A stretch of 64,000 nucleotides of DNA from Zymoseptoria tritici IPO323. Taxonomy: Eukaryota > Ascomycota > Dothideomycetes > Mycosphaerellales > Mycosphaerellaceae. Below, piece after piece: positions 1 to 12,423 of the stretch (the stretch's first letter is position 1; each line of letters starts with the position of its first letter). The DNA is taken from NCBI RefSeq assembly GCF_000219625.1, contig NC_018211.1, forward strand, positions 1,550,001 to 1,614,000, written 5' to 3'. The notes beneath the pieces are model-generated. The model was given only the letters and a program-made list of their open reading frames with translations. It was not told the DNA's origin and did no database searches. Made by a program: the position numbers and the translations under genes.

Positions 1-488
1 CCCTAGAGAATGACACCTCACTGGAGCCATCCATATGAGTGGGCTGCGCGGTTGGGAGAGCCGTCGCTGGTAGCTGCTGGGAGGTAGCTTGAGGTGTACC
101 ATTCGATGTCGCCGCGGAAGGTTGCGTTTGGAAGTCCGGGATGCCATTTTGCTGCTGAGCGGCCTGCTGCTGCCGCTGCATTGCTTGCATGCGCTTCATC
201 TGCTGAGTCCTCTGGTGGACCTGTGTCAGTATTTGCCGCATCTTGTTCTGCTTAGGCTCCGAGTCTGATATGCCATTGAGCTTGTTTTGCTGATACTCCT
301 GTTGTCCATTGAGTCAGCCATCACATGCACGCGATGGGTTAGAAGCATATGCAGTGGCATACCTTGTACATAGCCGCGAGTTGTTCCTTGCTCATCCCGG
401 CAGGGAGCACATTGTTCAAGGCCGCGGCCTGCGGCTGACCGCTGGCCGTTTGCTGCATGCTGGCCTGTGAAGGCTGCACGGCAGCCAT
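1..488 (-). CDS. Glutamine-rich nuclear-type protein, N-terminal part (runs off the window)
   Basis: The reverse strand opens with ATG at 488 and reads 42 codons to 363. An intron at 299-362 (donor GTATGC, acceptor CAG) follows, and the frame then stays open to position 1. The protein is rich in Gln and Ala, with a Met/Gln/Arg-rich helical stretch (QQMKRMQAMQRQQQAAQQQ) and a short charged helix (MSKEQLAAMYKEYQQNK). This composition is typical of transcription co-activators and chromatin-remodelling subunits such as Mediator tail or SWI/SNF subunits, but no diagnostic domain lies in the visible part, so no family is assigned. The 3' end is outside the window. The gene is divergent from the F-box-like gene to its right. 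Confidence 0.6.
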
Positions 489-1110
489 GTCGTCGAGTGT
501 CGTGCTCTATATGCGTCTGCTCTTAAACTGTGTCCAGGCGCAAGGCCACGCTTGGGTCGCGTCGAATATTCGCACAGAGGGGCAATGCGACTAGCGACGC
601 GCGACGGCGAGCATCAAAATCCAATGCGTGGAGTGGAGTGCGTTGTTGCGTGAAAGCCTGCGCAGGCCCGTGATCGGCTTCGTGGATGGGGGAGCGTGGT
701 TGGATGGTGATGAATTCGCGGGTCGTCGCGCGGTCGATGTGAGGATCGAGCGGAGGGGTAGAGGAGCGCGCAAATTCGGAGAGGGAGGAGTCGGGGCGGG
801 ATGGCGGTGATCGAGCGAGGTCCAGGGCGGTGTCACGCGTTTCTGCGTCGGTGGTAAATAGTCCTGGCGTTCAGCTTTGGCCGCGGGGGTCTTTGATCTG
901 ATGCGATGCTTTGGCCGTAAGCGCGGAGCGAGATGGGAAGGAGAGGAGCAGACACACCGGCGAGCGCCGCGGCTAGCGTCGAATCCTCAGTGATCACGTG
1001 CAGCCTAGATGCCTCAGGCACAAATACATTCGATGAGCTCACCTTTCCCACCACACCTCATGCTTCTACACCTCCTTCCTGTACATATCACAAGCCATCC
1101 TTTCACAATC
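489..1110. other. Intergenic region between divergent genes
   Basis: This 622-bp interval separates the start codons of two divergent genes and presumably holds both promoters. Several short open frames on both strands have low-complexity Arg/Pro/Ser translations and no domain. An in-frame ATG at 1009 could extend the F-box-like gene upstream, but the extra residues look like leader sequence. No TATA box or repeat was recognised. Confidence 0.4.
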
Positions 1111-1960
1111 ATGTCGCTACTGGGACTACCTGCAGAGCTTCGCCTACGTATCTACGACTTTCTACCCGAATTGCAGCAAGATCGCATTGAAACCGTGACC
1201 CCATATTCCTCCCATCAAACACCGTCCATCTGTCGCGTCAGTCAAATTTTCCATCGCGAGACTCTTCCCATATACACCGCAAATTCCCTCTTCTCCTTTC
1301 CGATCGATGATGCTCCTGAGACTTGGGCTCGCCAAGTTGAAAGCTGGATCCTGGCTCTCGGTCCCTCGGCAATCTCAAGAGTTCGCAGTATCCAGTTCAG
1401 TCAGCACTGGAACATCACCCAGCCGATGCGGTGGATGCGGCATGTTGGTTTCTATCTTCGAATCGAACGCTCAAAGTCATCGGACATCTCCAGCCGTACA
1501 GGACTTGACCAATCTGCCGGATTCAACGATGCTTGGGCCGATCACTTTGTGAAGCCATCGCGAGTTAGTGATTGGCAGGTGACTTCCGGCACATATCCCA
1601 TGTCAGTACCTTTGCATTCGTGGTTGTGGCTCCTGCATTAGTCTTCTCGTCCTTGTTGTTGCATCATGCTCCGTACTGACAATGCCAAGGGCGAGAGATG
1701 CACGAGCGAGGAGACTCCAAAGCGTCGAACTCCTAGCACAGACGACCGAAGCCTACTTCCGAACTCGCGGAGCACAAGAGCATTCAACGGGCCTCTCGCC
1801 CGGCGATGTCTGGTTCCTCATGCAAGCAGTCAACATCGTCGCATCCCACGCCATACCGTACTACGACTTCAACGAGTCGGGTAACGATCGAGGCAGGGAG
1901 CCGTGCGAGACCTGGTACAATATGAAGTCGGAGCTCGAGCTTCTTGTTGCGCAAACGTAG
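1111..1960 (+). CDS. F-box-like / 2EXR-type fungal protein
   Basis: The protein opens with MSLLGLPAELRLRIYDFL, the LPxELRLxIY signature of the fungal F-box-like/2EXR family, followed by a conserved block around SICRVSQIFHRETLPIYTAN. Exon 1 is 1111-1601. The intron is 1602-1689 (donor GTCAGT, acceptor AAG; a GAG acceptor six bases later also keeps frame). Exon 2 is 1690-1960 and contains LSPGDVWFLMQAVNIVASHA. The model gives 253 aa. I chose ATG 1111 over the in-frame ATG 1009 because the domain begins directly there. F-box proteins recruit substrates to SCF ubiquitin ligases, but most fungal members of this group have no known substrate, and none is proposed here. Confidence 0.7.
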
Positions 1961-2389
1961 ATGCATCGATAATTCACCTAGCGACCTCTACAGCCACGTT
2001 TTGATATACCTCTCTGCTGTGCTTTAACATAGCTCGTCGTGTCAGTGCATTCTCTTGTCGCCGTCGATCAGATATATGAGCGTCGTCCCCCCTTTTTGAT
2101 CGATGTCCGACGATTCTCCTGTTAGATAAGGTTGAGTGGATACACCTGCTTATTGCCCCCTCCCGCTTCGCAAGCACAAGAAATGCAGACAGCGTTGACA
2201 AGGAGAGATTGAGCGCCTGAATATTCACCGTGTTGAGATCCTGATTGACGAGATGACTTCGCGCCCTCCGTTTTTATTGTGATTCTACCTTACAAGCCTA
2301 CAGGCATGTCCCGATGGCCGTCTAATTACAGTCGTACTCTCGACCCAGCTCACTGCCACTGCACACTTCTCGACATCGCGCTCGGAGTA
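1961..2389. other. Convergent intergenic region
   Basis: This 429-bp interval lies between the 3' ends of the F-box-like gene (+) and the SAC3 gene (-). It should contain both transcript ends. No gene, repeat or RNA was recognised. Confidence 0.4.
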
Positions 2390-5300
2390 TCAGTCACTAA
2401 GCTCAATGGCCTCCTCGACGTTGTTGCCCACGACCTGGAGAGCAGGGTTAGGACGCGGAGGAGGAGGAGGATATCCGAAACGTGGGAGCTGTCCCGCCGG
2501 ACCGCCTGCGTTATTGTCCTCTCCGTCGTCCTCGTCGTAGCTTCCTTCGTCCTCTGAGTCGTACGATCCTTCGCTACCCAGGTCTTCCTCCTCGTCGCCG
2601 CGATCGACACTGCTGCCCTCGTCCTCATAGTAGCCGTGGCCATTGGGCGGCGGCCCCTCTTGCTCGTCCTCTTCGACATCGCCAGACACGTCGTCACCAT
2701 CGTCGTACTGGTAGCTACCAGGTTGACGCTGCGGGTGGTTATCCTCGCTGCATCCAGCTTCGCTGTCTGTCTCAGCCGCGAGAGGCTTCTGCTGTACCTC
2801 ATCGTCGCTCTGGTATTCGGTGTCGTTGGCTAGAGCAGCGTATCTATTGGCGTACATGGACCAATTCATCGAGCCTCCAGCAAAATTGACCGAGGGTTGG
2901 CCTTGTTGGACGTCAACATCGTCGTAGACACTGGTATTGGTATCGTTGTTGTTGACGTCTTCCTCTGCCTCGTCCTCGCTTTCACCGTCGGACGACAACA
3001 ACGATATGGCCTTAGATGCCGCTTGGGAAGGCATGTAAGAGGTTGACAGGGCCGGAGTGGTGCTGTCATATCCATCGGTCGTGGCCAAGTCTTGAATCAG
3101 TGGCTCGCCGGATGCTTTGCCGAAACTGTTGGAAAGTACCTCGGGGATCTGGGATGGCTGGATCGTGTCGTCATACGGCGCATGGCTACTCGTGCCAAAG
3201 CTGAATGACTGCGTCTGCTGCTGCGGTTGCGATTCCGCCGCTTCGCTTTGCGAGTTCCATTGCAATGGATTCTGTGAGATCGGAGCTTGCAAGAATGGAT
3301 TTGAAGCAAACTGTGAGAAAGAGTCGCCGGCGAATGCTGATTGAAAGGAATTGCCTCCAAAGCCAGCAGTTGTGGCAGAACCTTGAGCGAGGGAGAATGG
3401 ATTTTCTGTCATTGGAGCCTGTGCCAATTGCTGATCGAAAGGTGTGAATGAAGAGCTTCCGAAGCCAGAGAATTGGTTCGTCTGATTCTCTTGCACCGGA
3501 AATGTGCCATTGGTCAGGCCTTGCTCATTGTCTGTGGAGACGCTGGGACCGAGCGCCTGCGTAGTCTGAGGATAAGGCTGGTTTGCGATGGTGCTGTGGG
3601 TCGGCGAAGCGATAGGATACTGTCCAGCATCAGAGGCCGATCTGCTCATTTCCGTGGACCGTGAAGCGCGTAGATCGTTGGCACGTTCGATTGCACGAGC
3701 ATAGTGCTCGCGAGGCACAAAACGACTCTGACGGCTGCGATAAGCCGGAACATCGCGACCGCTGATCGAAGCACCAAAATCAGAGTCCGCTTGGTAAGCA
3801 CGCGCTCTAGCTTCGGCGCGCGCTCGAAGCAATGATGGAGACTCGCTGTCGGAACCGGAGCCGACGCTGCGCTTGAGATCGCTCTCCTTCTCTTTCTGCA
3901 CTTCTGACCGCATGAATGTGCCACTCTCCTTGAGACTCTCCCTGGCTGCCTTCAGACGTGCGAAAAGTGCATCATCGTCGTCACTTGCTTGTGATCGTGT
4001 CGATCGTCTGGACGGCGGAGCCATGTGCCCCAGCTCTATAGACTTGTGTGCGCTGAATGTTGGAGGTGAAGGTCTCATGCGTGGTGGTGGCGTCGCACCG
4101 CTGGATCCGATAGAGTCCTCGCGTTGTCTTTTGACGCCACGACTGAGATCGGTGTCGAGATTGGACTTTACAGCAAGAGCTTTCATGCGAAAGTATGATG
4201 TTCTCGTGGTGCTGCCGCGGTTTGGTGCATCGCTCGACAGAGAGAACTTCAAGAACGATGAACGTTTCAAGATGTCCGCGTTCGCATCGCTCGAGGCATT
4301 GGGTTTCGAGACACGCCCGTGATCATCAACGTGACCCGCGCTCTTCTTGTGACCACTTGCGCGAGCCGTAGATGATGCATCGCTGACGACTGATGCTGTA
4401 TGACGTGTGCCGCCGGCTTGCGCTTGTCGGTCGCTCTGGATGAGACTGCCACCCAACGTGGACTGGTACATTGCATCGACCATCTCGCGCTTGCTTCGCT
4501 TTCGAACACCTGGACATGATGTCACGCTGCTTGTCAAAACCGAAGCTGTGTCGGTGACACTGCCGGCTCCGAGCGTATCGCTTCGCTGCGACTCGTGGAG
4601 TCTTCTCTGGGCTCTCTTCCTGCGCTCACGGCCTTGGTTTGCGAGACGTTGTCGACGACAGGTTTCGCGCCACCGCTTTCCGAATTTGTCCTGCAGAAAC
4701 CAAGTGCGGAAATCGTCCGCCTCCTTATTCACTCTCTCGCGGTAAAGTCGTTCCTGGGTTTTGGTGATGACACTTTTGACGTGATACTCGACGTACTGCT
4801 TGAGAAAGCCAACAACGGGATCGTGAGTCAATTCATGGGCAAGACGCGTCAAGATCGCATCGGAGTCCGAAGCTTGCGTCTGGGGATGTTCTGGTGCCGA
4901 AGTGGAATTCGTCGTGGGAAGAGCTGGAGTGAAGTGCGTTCTTTGTTTGTCCGAAAACAGCTCCTGTGGACCCTCAGTGCTAGCTCCGAAGCCGTTCAGC
5001 GGAGCTCTGGCGGATGAACCGCCGTCGTCGAAAGAAGTGAAGGAGTTCGAAAGTGGACTGGGCTTCTTCGGTTTGGTATCTAGTGCGGATGCGACTGACG
5101 GGCGACGCGAGCCGGCACCACTGTTGTTGCTACTGGCCTCTTGACCGGAAGAGGTGTTGTTCGATGGAGGTGGTGAGGAAGCTGACGGTGCGGTGAAGTG
5201 AGATTGTGATGCCGCTGAATTTGGCTTCGTTTCAGAGGTCGCCGAATTGCTTGGCGCAAATGCCTGCTGGCCGCCGAATGTGGAAGGTGCGGTCGGTGGC

Positions 5301-7726
5301 GCAGTGGGAGCACTGAAAGGCGCAAAGTTGGGACCCGGGGCAGTCGTTGTTGTTGATGGACCAGACAACGACCCCGAGTTCTGAGGTTTGAACGGATTGC
5401 TCAATGCAGCATTTCCATCTGCGGGCTTCGATGGGAAGAGGCTTGGGGAAGTGCTCGTCGCTGGTTTCGCAAACGAGAACGGGTTAGACGGTGCAACCTC
5501 TTTCCCGGCCGCAGTGCTTGAGAATCCACCGCTCGTGGAGCTTCCGCCGGTGTTCGTGGCTGGCGCTGAGGATTTCCCAAAGGCCGAGAAGTCAACTGCT
5601 GGGCTTGGAGCTGGCTTCGACGCGCCTGCGTTCAAGAAGCTGAACGTTATCGCTTTCTCCTCCGCCGCGGGCTTTTGCTGAGTGAAGCTAAATGGTGCTG
5701 GTTTCACCTCCGCCGCGGACTTCTGCGGATTGAAATTGAATGCCGGAGTTGGCTGCACCGTCGGCGCAAGCTCGTTCGGCTTGCCAAAGGGCGCACCGTT
5801 GCTGGGCTTGCCAAAGGTCGAGGTCACGCCGTTGCTGCCACTGGGTTGTCCGAATGTCGAAGTGGTGGTCGGATTGGTGGCGAAGCTCGTTTTCCCAAAT
5901 GTACCAGAGCTGAAGCCATGGGTCGGTCTCGTCTCCGTGTTTTGTTTTCGAGCCTCTGGTACAAAAAGAGAGTCCGCATCGTCCTCCTCTTCCTCGTTGC
6001 CATTGCCCGAATAGTCCGTCATACCACCCATTTCATCTCCATCATCCCCGCCATTCTGGACCAGACCAGCGGCTTGAGCCTGTCTCACACTCAGCCCGTC
6101 AATAATGGCCGGTAACATGCGTCGGTGTCGTTTATCGTCCACAAGGTTCGTTTTGAGTTGGGTTGGCGGCGTGGTCGGACTCTGTAATGATTTTCCAGCC
6201 ACTGAGCCTAGTTCCAGATACGCTTTCCCATCGTCCTCACGGTTTTGAAATTGCAGTCCATATTGCTCACAAAAGGCCACCAGCTGGTCTTCCTCGTCAA
6301 AGTTGAAAAGATCCCACAACTCCTCCATAGTCCAATCCGTGCTCCCGCTCGTCTTCCCATTGACGGTCTTTCCAACCCGTGACGTCCGCACAATACTCTT
6401 CAACACCATGTCCCGTACGGAGCCGAAATGCATCTCTGCAACGCATGCCATCAAGAACGACACTTGACTGGAGCCAATCAGTTTCCAAAATAGCTCCCAA
6501 TCTTGGCGGGCAATGACCGGTGCTGTCGGGTAGTTCTTAAAAGGCCCTCTGCGCTCCGTACTGCACGCAGCGGCGTAAAGTTTCAAAGCGATCTGCACTC
6601 GAGGATCCTGAGCGAGATTCCGCGGCCAGCTTTGCACTCGATCCTCCAGATTGGGCTCCGGTGCTCGCAGTTGGAAAAGTATGCAGTAAGCGCGGAATTC
6701 GGGCTCATTCGGAAGCTCAAGGCGATGTCGATTGTCATCGTAATACTGCATGAGAGATAGCAGCGTCTTGTCCAGTTGCTCTCGCTCCTGTGGGGCACTG
6801 TACCCTTCATAAGGCTCAGCCGTGGCGCAGTGGTGAAGCGACGCGATGTGAAAGCGAGCCATTCGCTCGTAACACTCCACTGCAAGGCGTACATCCTCCA
6901 CTTTTGTGACCTGCTGGATCGAGAAGTCATTGCGAACTGCCCTTGTCCGGTCCCAAAGAAAATGATGTACCTGTCCGAGACTCGTTGCATTGGCCAGCAA
7001 GTCGTTGAAAAGATAGTCGCAGGTCTGCTTAAGCACAGCTGGAGGTCTTAGGTCCGAAGGTAGTTGCTCCCCCTTTCCGGCATCAGATCGTTTGAATGTT
7101 TTGACCATGCGAGTCTCGATGGGCAGAGCTTCGCCTGGCGCGTACGCAGAGTGATCGGGGTCCTATCCACCATCAGTATACTCATATGCCTCCCTCTTGC
7201 GATTATGCCCATGCCCACCTTTTCTTCACCCCAAACGGCGTTTTGTACTGCTCTTTCAACCCTCTCGAATTCAGGGCACATATCTGGACATGTTCCGACC
7301 GGTGTGATCGCGTCTGCGAGTTTGCGCGCTTTCCCAGGGATGGCCACGATGCCTCGCTTCTCTGCATCGGCGCGTTCGGTTTCTCGAGAACGTTTGAGCT
7401 GTACGGAGTCATCATCTGTGCCCCGTTAGTCGCATGACAGGGTCGGCAGCACGCACCTCGTTGTATCGATCCGCCAATGCTCCTCCACTCATTGCGCCGC
7501 CATCCGTAGCTCTTTTTTGCGCGCTCTTCGACGTCGGATTGCGTCGCGGAGCTCCGAATCCTGCCTTGGACTGTGTCAATCCAGGCACTGTGGCTCCTGA
7601 GAATCCTCGCCGTGCGCCAGTATTGGATGGTCCGGTGGGAGCGCCATTGGGTACGGGTGCTCTGCTATTCCCCCGATTGTTGCCGCGACCACCGCCGCGA
7701 CCGCGTCCCCTCGTCGTCGTCGACAT
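2390..7726 (-). CDS. sac3: SAC3/GANP family nuclear mRNA export factor (TREX-2 scaffold) with FG repeats
   Basis: Three exons: 7457-7726, 7219-7398 and 2390-7162. Introns are 58 nt (7399-7456) and 56 nt (7163-7218). All junctions are in frame, giving 1740 aa. Residues 1-60 are an RG-rich segment. The SAC3 signature CPDMCPEFERVER lies near residue 127 and the SAC3/GANP helical domain runs to about residue 420. Residues about 570-790 are a Ser/Thr/Pro-rich stretch with FG, FGKP and FSF repeats like nucleoporins. The C-terminus (about 1550-1740) is strongly acidic and ends EEAIELSD. In the family, Sac3 scaffolds TREX-2 at the nuclear pore (with Thp1, Sus1, Cdc31) and couples transcription to mRNA export through Mex67. 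The FG stretch fits pore or Mex67 contact; this is inferred from the family. The gene is larger than yeast Sac3 (about 1300 aa). Confidence 0.93.
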
Positions 7727-8378
7727 GGTCGTCGCGATGAGAGATGTTCGGTGTTGGCGTCATGTGAATGGGTGCTTCACGTGTAAGCTGCGAAAAGAGC
7801 GAAAGTCTGCATCTCGATGCGGAATTCGGAGACAGTCCTGTCCTTTGTTTGACGCGGCCATGAACAAGCTCGAAGTCGAGCCCCGAAGATCAGCTCAGCA
7901 CACTAGCGCCATTCTGCGGGCCCTCTGATGCCTTATACTTCCGGCATTCGCGGATGTCAGTCTTTACTCTAAACCCAACGACACCTCACGACCTCACGGC
8001 CTCACGGCCTCACGATTCACGAACTGGAACAACATGAACGGTTATGTTCATCATACTAATGTGTAAAGCTACCGGACTATATTACTTGCTACCTTCATGC
8101 CGAGTCCAAGAGGACAATTCTCTATATCCTCCCAATTTTCGTCTTCGCTTTCATCATTCCGTTCATCACTCATTTCGCATTATACTCTTCGATCTGGCGT
8201 CGCTCAATTGGAACAATGCACACGCCGCCGGACCAGACCATCCGAATGCTGGAAATCACGCTAAATCGCTTGAACGCTCATCTGTCCGCCTGCCCTTCAG
8301 TGAGGAGCCATCGTCACCAAAAATCAGAAGACAACCTCCGTGAGCAGACACAACCTTGACACCCGGTCATCTGCGTGC
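7727..8378. other. Intergenic region upstream of SAC3 and downstream of the YDR124W-like gene
   Basis: This 652-bp interval holds the SAC3 promoter and the 3' end of the next gene. Apart from an 8-bp tandem repeat at 7984-8014, no structure was recognised. Short open frames here show no domain. Confidence 0.4.
7984..8014. repeat. Short tandem repeat, four copies of an 8-bp unit
   Basis: CCTCACG recurs at 7984, 7992, 8000 and 8008 with exact 8-bp spacing and only the spacer base (A/G) varying. It lies between two genes on the minus strand and is a length-variable microsatellite candidate. Confidence 0.8.
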
Positions 8379-10499
8379 TCAAACAATAGTATTCCATGGC
8401 TGAGCATGGTTGTCAAACTGCGGGCTGTGGTAGTCAAGCAGCATGTGCCCACCTGCCAAGTTTTGCTCGTGCATCATCGGCCATTCATGCGGTCTGAGTG
8501 GAAGCTGGAGATCCATCATTCGATGGTCCATGACAGCCGGCATGAAGCAATTTGGTGGCAGAGTCGTCATCGCATAATGATGTTCCGGACTGCTGTAATG
8601 AGGAATGCCCATGAGCTCGGGTACAGCTGGATTGCTTGCTGGGAAATGCGCCTCGGGTGTTATCGATTGAAATGAGGACTGGGATGCCTGCTGCATCATA
8701 TCTCGATCCATGGAGTAGGGCGGCAGGCCGAAGTCTTGTCGTCCTGGGAATTGCATCGGCGAGCAATAAGGCTGCGTGGCGCCACCAGAGAGGTAGGTTG
8801 GCGGAGCGAGAGGGCTGCCATGCCATTGGTTTCGATCATGTGTGCGTGCCGTCGATATGTGCTCGACAGGGCGTCTTCTCGGCCGCGCACGTCGCTCTGT
8901 CTTCGTTGGAATGGCTTCCATTTGAGCTTCGGGCCAGCTGTTCTGGCGTGGCTGTAGAGCAGGAGCAACCGAGTTCATGCCCGGTGACTCAGTGTTGTTG
9001 ACTGTAGGTACCAGTGATTGCATGGTGTGTTCTTCTGTTGAAGCGCAGCGACGTTTCTGCTTCTGTTCGGAGTTCTGAGTGACATTTGGCTCGTCGGACA
9101 CAGACATCGAGTCCTTGCGTGACCTCTTCGCTTTCGGACGACGATCTAAGATGGACGACGATCGGGATGCTTGGGCGGAGCTTGTTCCCACGGACTGCTC
9201 CCTGGGTCTCTTGGCAACTGGAGTCGGCGCGGATGCGAGCGCTGGCCTTTTGTTGTCTTCCTCATCCGGCTGGTAGTAGAAGCGGTCAGACCCGTCTGGT
9301 CGAATCAGTCAGTATGTTCGGCAAAGGACAGGCAAGTATGTTCGTACCTCGGTCATCTCGCTTGTATTCTTCTTCCATTCCTGCCAGCTCATAGATCTGA
9401 CTCAAGTACTTGCGGCGCCTTTCAGCTTTCTCGACAGACACCTTTGGACACTCATCAATTGTTTCAGGTCCCGCAATTTCCTCCAAGAATGCTGTCCATC
9501 CTTGCCGGACATGTGTCTCGTTGTAGTCGGTGTTGTCCTCGTTCCAAGTGTTGAGTTGCTGCGGAGAGGGGCGCAGGCGAAGTAAATGGATCAGGAGAGT
9601 AACCCGGGCTGTCATGGGTCAGCGTGAGCAGTCAAAGCGAAAACACATTTGCGTACGATCGCGCTTGATATGATCCGGCTCGACGAAGGGACAATCATCC
9701 GTCGACGGCCACCAGGCTGGGAGTCTGCGACAAGCCTTGGTCTTGTTGGAGTATGGGAACCTGGCTTGCTTTTTCGGGCAGATGCCCTTGATCCAAGCTT
9801 TGGCGATCTTCTTGTCGACGACCTGTTGCATAGCCTTTAACCTGCTTGCGAGGAACTCGACAATTGCGACCTCGTTGTCGAGGCGGATACTCAACATTGG
9901 CGACTTGGATTGACTGGGTTGTGCAGGTCTCGATAGAGTCAGTGAGTTGTTGGGAGCTTCTGGTATCGGCACCGGCTTGGATATGGTTGGTAAGTTGATC
10001 GGCGTTTCGATTTCTGGAAGCATGGCACGTCCGCGGTGTTGCGTTGTGCGACCTGCTCTTCTCCCGTTGCCAGACCTGGAAGCACGGTCCGGAACATCGT
10101 CGATCTCATCGTCGGATGTCGTTGGTTGCTCACCTCCAGACACTAGGTCAAAGTCAGCATAGGTCATCTAATGCCAGAATGGTTGTGACTGACCATCTAG
10201 GAGAGCATTGGTTTTGTCGGTCTGTGCCGCGAATGCGGCGCCATCAAGAAACTTCTTTCCTTGTCCAACGGTGTGCACTCGCGCATACCCGGTACCGTCG
10301 GCAATGACAAAGGCGTAGTCGTAGAAGCCCTTTGCCTCGAGTATCCGTCTGGCCTCCTCGAAACGCTGCAAAAAACGTCAACGGCGGCATACTTGTGAAG
10401 GTATACGTTACGGCCTACCTGGGATTGACTGCCAACGTTCTGCGTCCCTTGCTTCTTCTTCATGAGAGCATCCTGGACGGACTTTCGACGAAGGACCAT
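8379..10499 (-). CDS. YDR124W-like helical-bundle domain protein (hrmA-cluster AFUB_079030-like family)
   Basis: Five exons: 10419-10499, 10194-10365, 9657-10142, 9348-9608 and 8379-9295. Four introns of 53, 51, 48 and 52 nt all close in frame, giving 638 aa. The conserved domain spans the junction of exons 3 and 4. It contains AKAWIKGICPKKQARFPYSN, then LPAWWPS and VEPDHIKRD, then RVTLLIHLLRL and a C-terminal helix ending EEEYKR. This is the YDR124W-like helical bundle found in fungal proteins including the subtelomeric hrmA-associated cluster member of Aspergillus fumigatus. The second half is basic and low in complexity (KRSRKD, RRRP), which suggests a nuclear protein. Molecular function is unknown. 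An upstream in-frame ATG exists, but MVLRRKSVQDALMKKK fits a family-like start. Confidence 0.8.
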
Positions 10500-12423
10500 A
10501 CTCGTGTCAATATGATTCGATTTCCCGGATCGAGATACAGATCTGTGTCGATCGCAACGCTTGTGACGGTGCTTGTTGGTTGCGCAGTAAGCAGTATTGT
10601 TGACAACGGAATGTCTTTCGTAGCGTTGTCGATCAAGAGCTGTGGCGTTCGGTAGACTTGGGAATGATGGGAGGAGAACGAATTGACTTTCTACTAAAGC
10701 AGAGAAAGCGTGGGAGTTGAATCTATAAGAGATCGTGTACGATCGGACTTGATCAGCATGAGATCGAAAGCGTGGGATGAATGCCAGATCCGATGTCTGT
10801 CTAGGTGGAGCCCTGCACCCCTGCGGCGCATACAATGTATGTGGACCACCCTCGAGGACCAAGCGGTACCTGTGGCGACGATCAATCGAAGCTGCGCCGG
10901 ATGGCCGAGAAGCCCTAACCTAAAGCTGGTATACCGTGCGCGCGCTCGCAGCGATGTCGACATCCGCCATTCACCATTGTGTGCCGAAGTGTAACCCTAC
11001 GGCTATACTGAGGTCCATTCTCAAGCCCGGAGAAAAACGTTGAAGTGGCAGCAGACCAGGTCGCAGGGCCCTCTCAGCCAACGCAACATATGTGGTGTGA
11101 GGAGAGGATGTTGGCTCGAACCTGGAACCTGGCATTTTGCATGTTGAATTCCGACAGAGTGGATGGCGCTTGTAAGGTTCGTGCACGATGTTTGTTAGCC
11201 GTGGCCAGTCATCTGTCGGCGGATGGCTAGGAATGCATGCCGCAGCCAAAGAGATTTTCTCGTCCGGGGTTGCCAGTCCATATCGCAGCGGGGCCAGCCG
11301 TGGCATACCACCCGATTGTGCAGGGCGATCAATCGTCTGCCATGCTGTGTCTCACAAAGACTGAGTCCGGCGGTTGGCTAGGCCCGCTCGAGGAAAGTCT
11401 TTGCTGGAGAACGTTGGCCGATTGCGTAACACGGGAATGACATTGACAGCTGCCGGGGTTCCCCTCTCAGTGTCACGGCGTCCACGGGCTCGCTCACTAC
11501 AATGAGTACAATGCTTTGCCTCATCGTTCACAGAGGCGTTGTACTCCAGCCCGAGTGGCGCTGTGCCTGACAGCGGCGACAGCTTCCAGGGCCCGGACCG
11601 GCGCCCGTGCCCTGAGTGCGTTTGATCAAGTGCCGATTGTTTCATTTGGGTGTTGCATCTGCCAGATCCAGACAACCCCAACACCGATTGACGGCCAAGC
11701 CGCGCTCGGCGCTCGAAAATGCCTGGCAGTCGACGTGGGATGTGGAATAGGCTCGGCGTGGGGTGGCCATGCGAATGGTCAGCAGATTTGCCTGAGATGA
11801 GATGCGTTCGACTCCGCAGCACGATGATAAACCCTAAAGTCCGTTGCGCAAGCAAAAGGTGTCACGTCCCCCATGCGACTACCCAAAAGGGAAGACACGG
11901 GTACTCCCTCCTCACTAGCTGCATGCAAGCCGAGAGTCCCGGCTCTCGATCGCAAATTTGATGCGAGAGGAAGCTAGGCGAGATTCCAGGGCGGCGATCA
12001 TCATCCGATCTGGTCTGTGCCTCCAAAGAATGACCGGGATATCGTGCAGGGGCATATCCACTCACGGGAAGCGTTCCCTCCACCAAATGCGCCGCGCGGC
12101 CCGGAAAACAACCACGATCCTTTTACGATTGCCTACTTTGGTTGTGGGTAACTTCGCTTGGGACGACTCCAGTCTTCACGTCGTGGATATATTTCGCAGT
12201 AGCGTACGCGTTGATGTTTCAATCTCAGCGAACAGGTTTCCCTATTTGGAGGGAGATCAGTGGAGACACAGTTTCGTCAGCGACAACTCAGGGCATTTCT
12301 GCAACCGCTTGCAGATATGGAGATCCAATGGCCAACGTACCGCCAGACGGCACGATCAATCAGATGTAATGATGTTCAAGACTTTTGAGGATATCTCTAG
12401 CTCCCTATGGTAGCGGCGCGAGA
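10500..12423. other. Gene-free interval of about 1.9 kb
   Basis: This is the largest unexplained stretch in the left half. Open frames on both strands (for example 11352-11855 minus and 11958-12413 plus) are Arg/Ser/His-rich, lack domains and show no consistent splice extensions. Base composition is ordinary, with CpA/TpG present, so it is not a RIP-mutated relic. It probably holds the promoter of the YDR124W-like gene and the 3' region of the ABC transporter gene. Confidence 0.4.

Noticed and set aside
11352..11855. 167-residue minus-strand open frame in the 1.9-kb gap
   Set aside because: Low-complexity Arg/Ser/His translation without domain or start context; probably noise.
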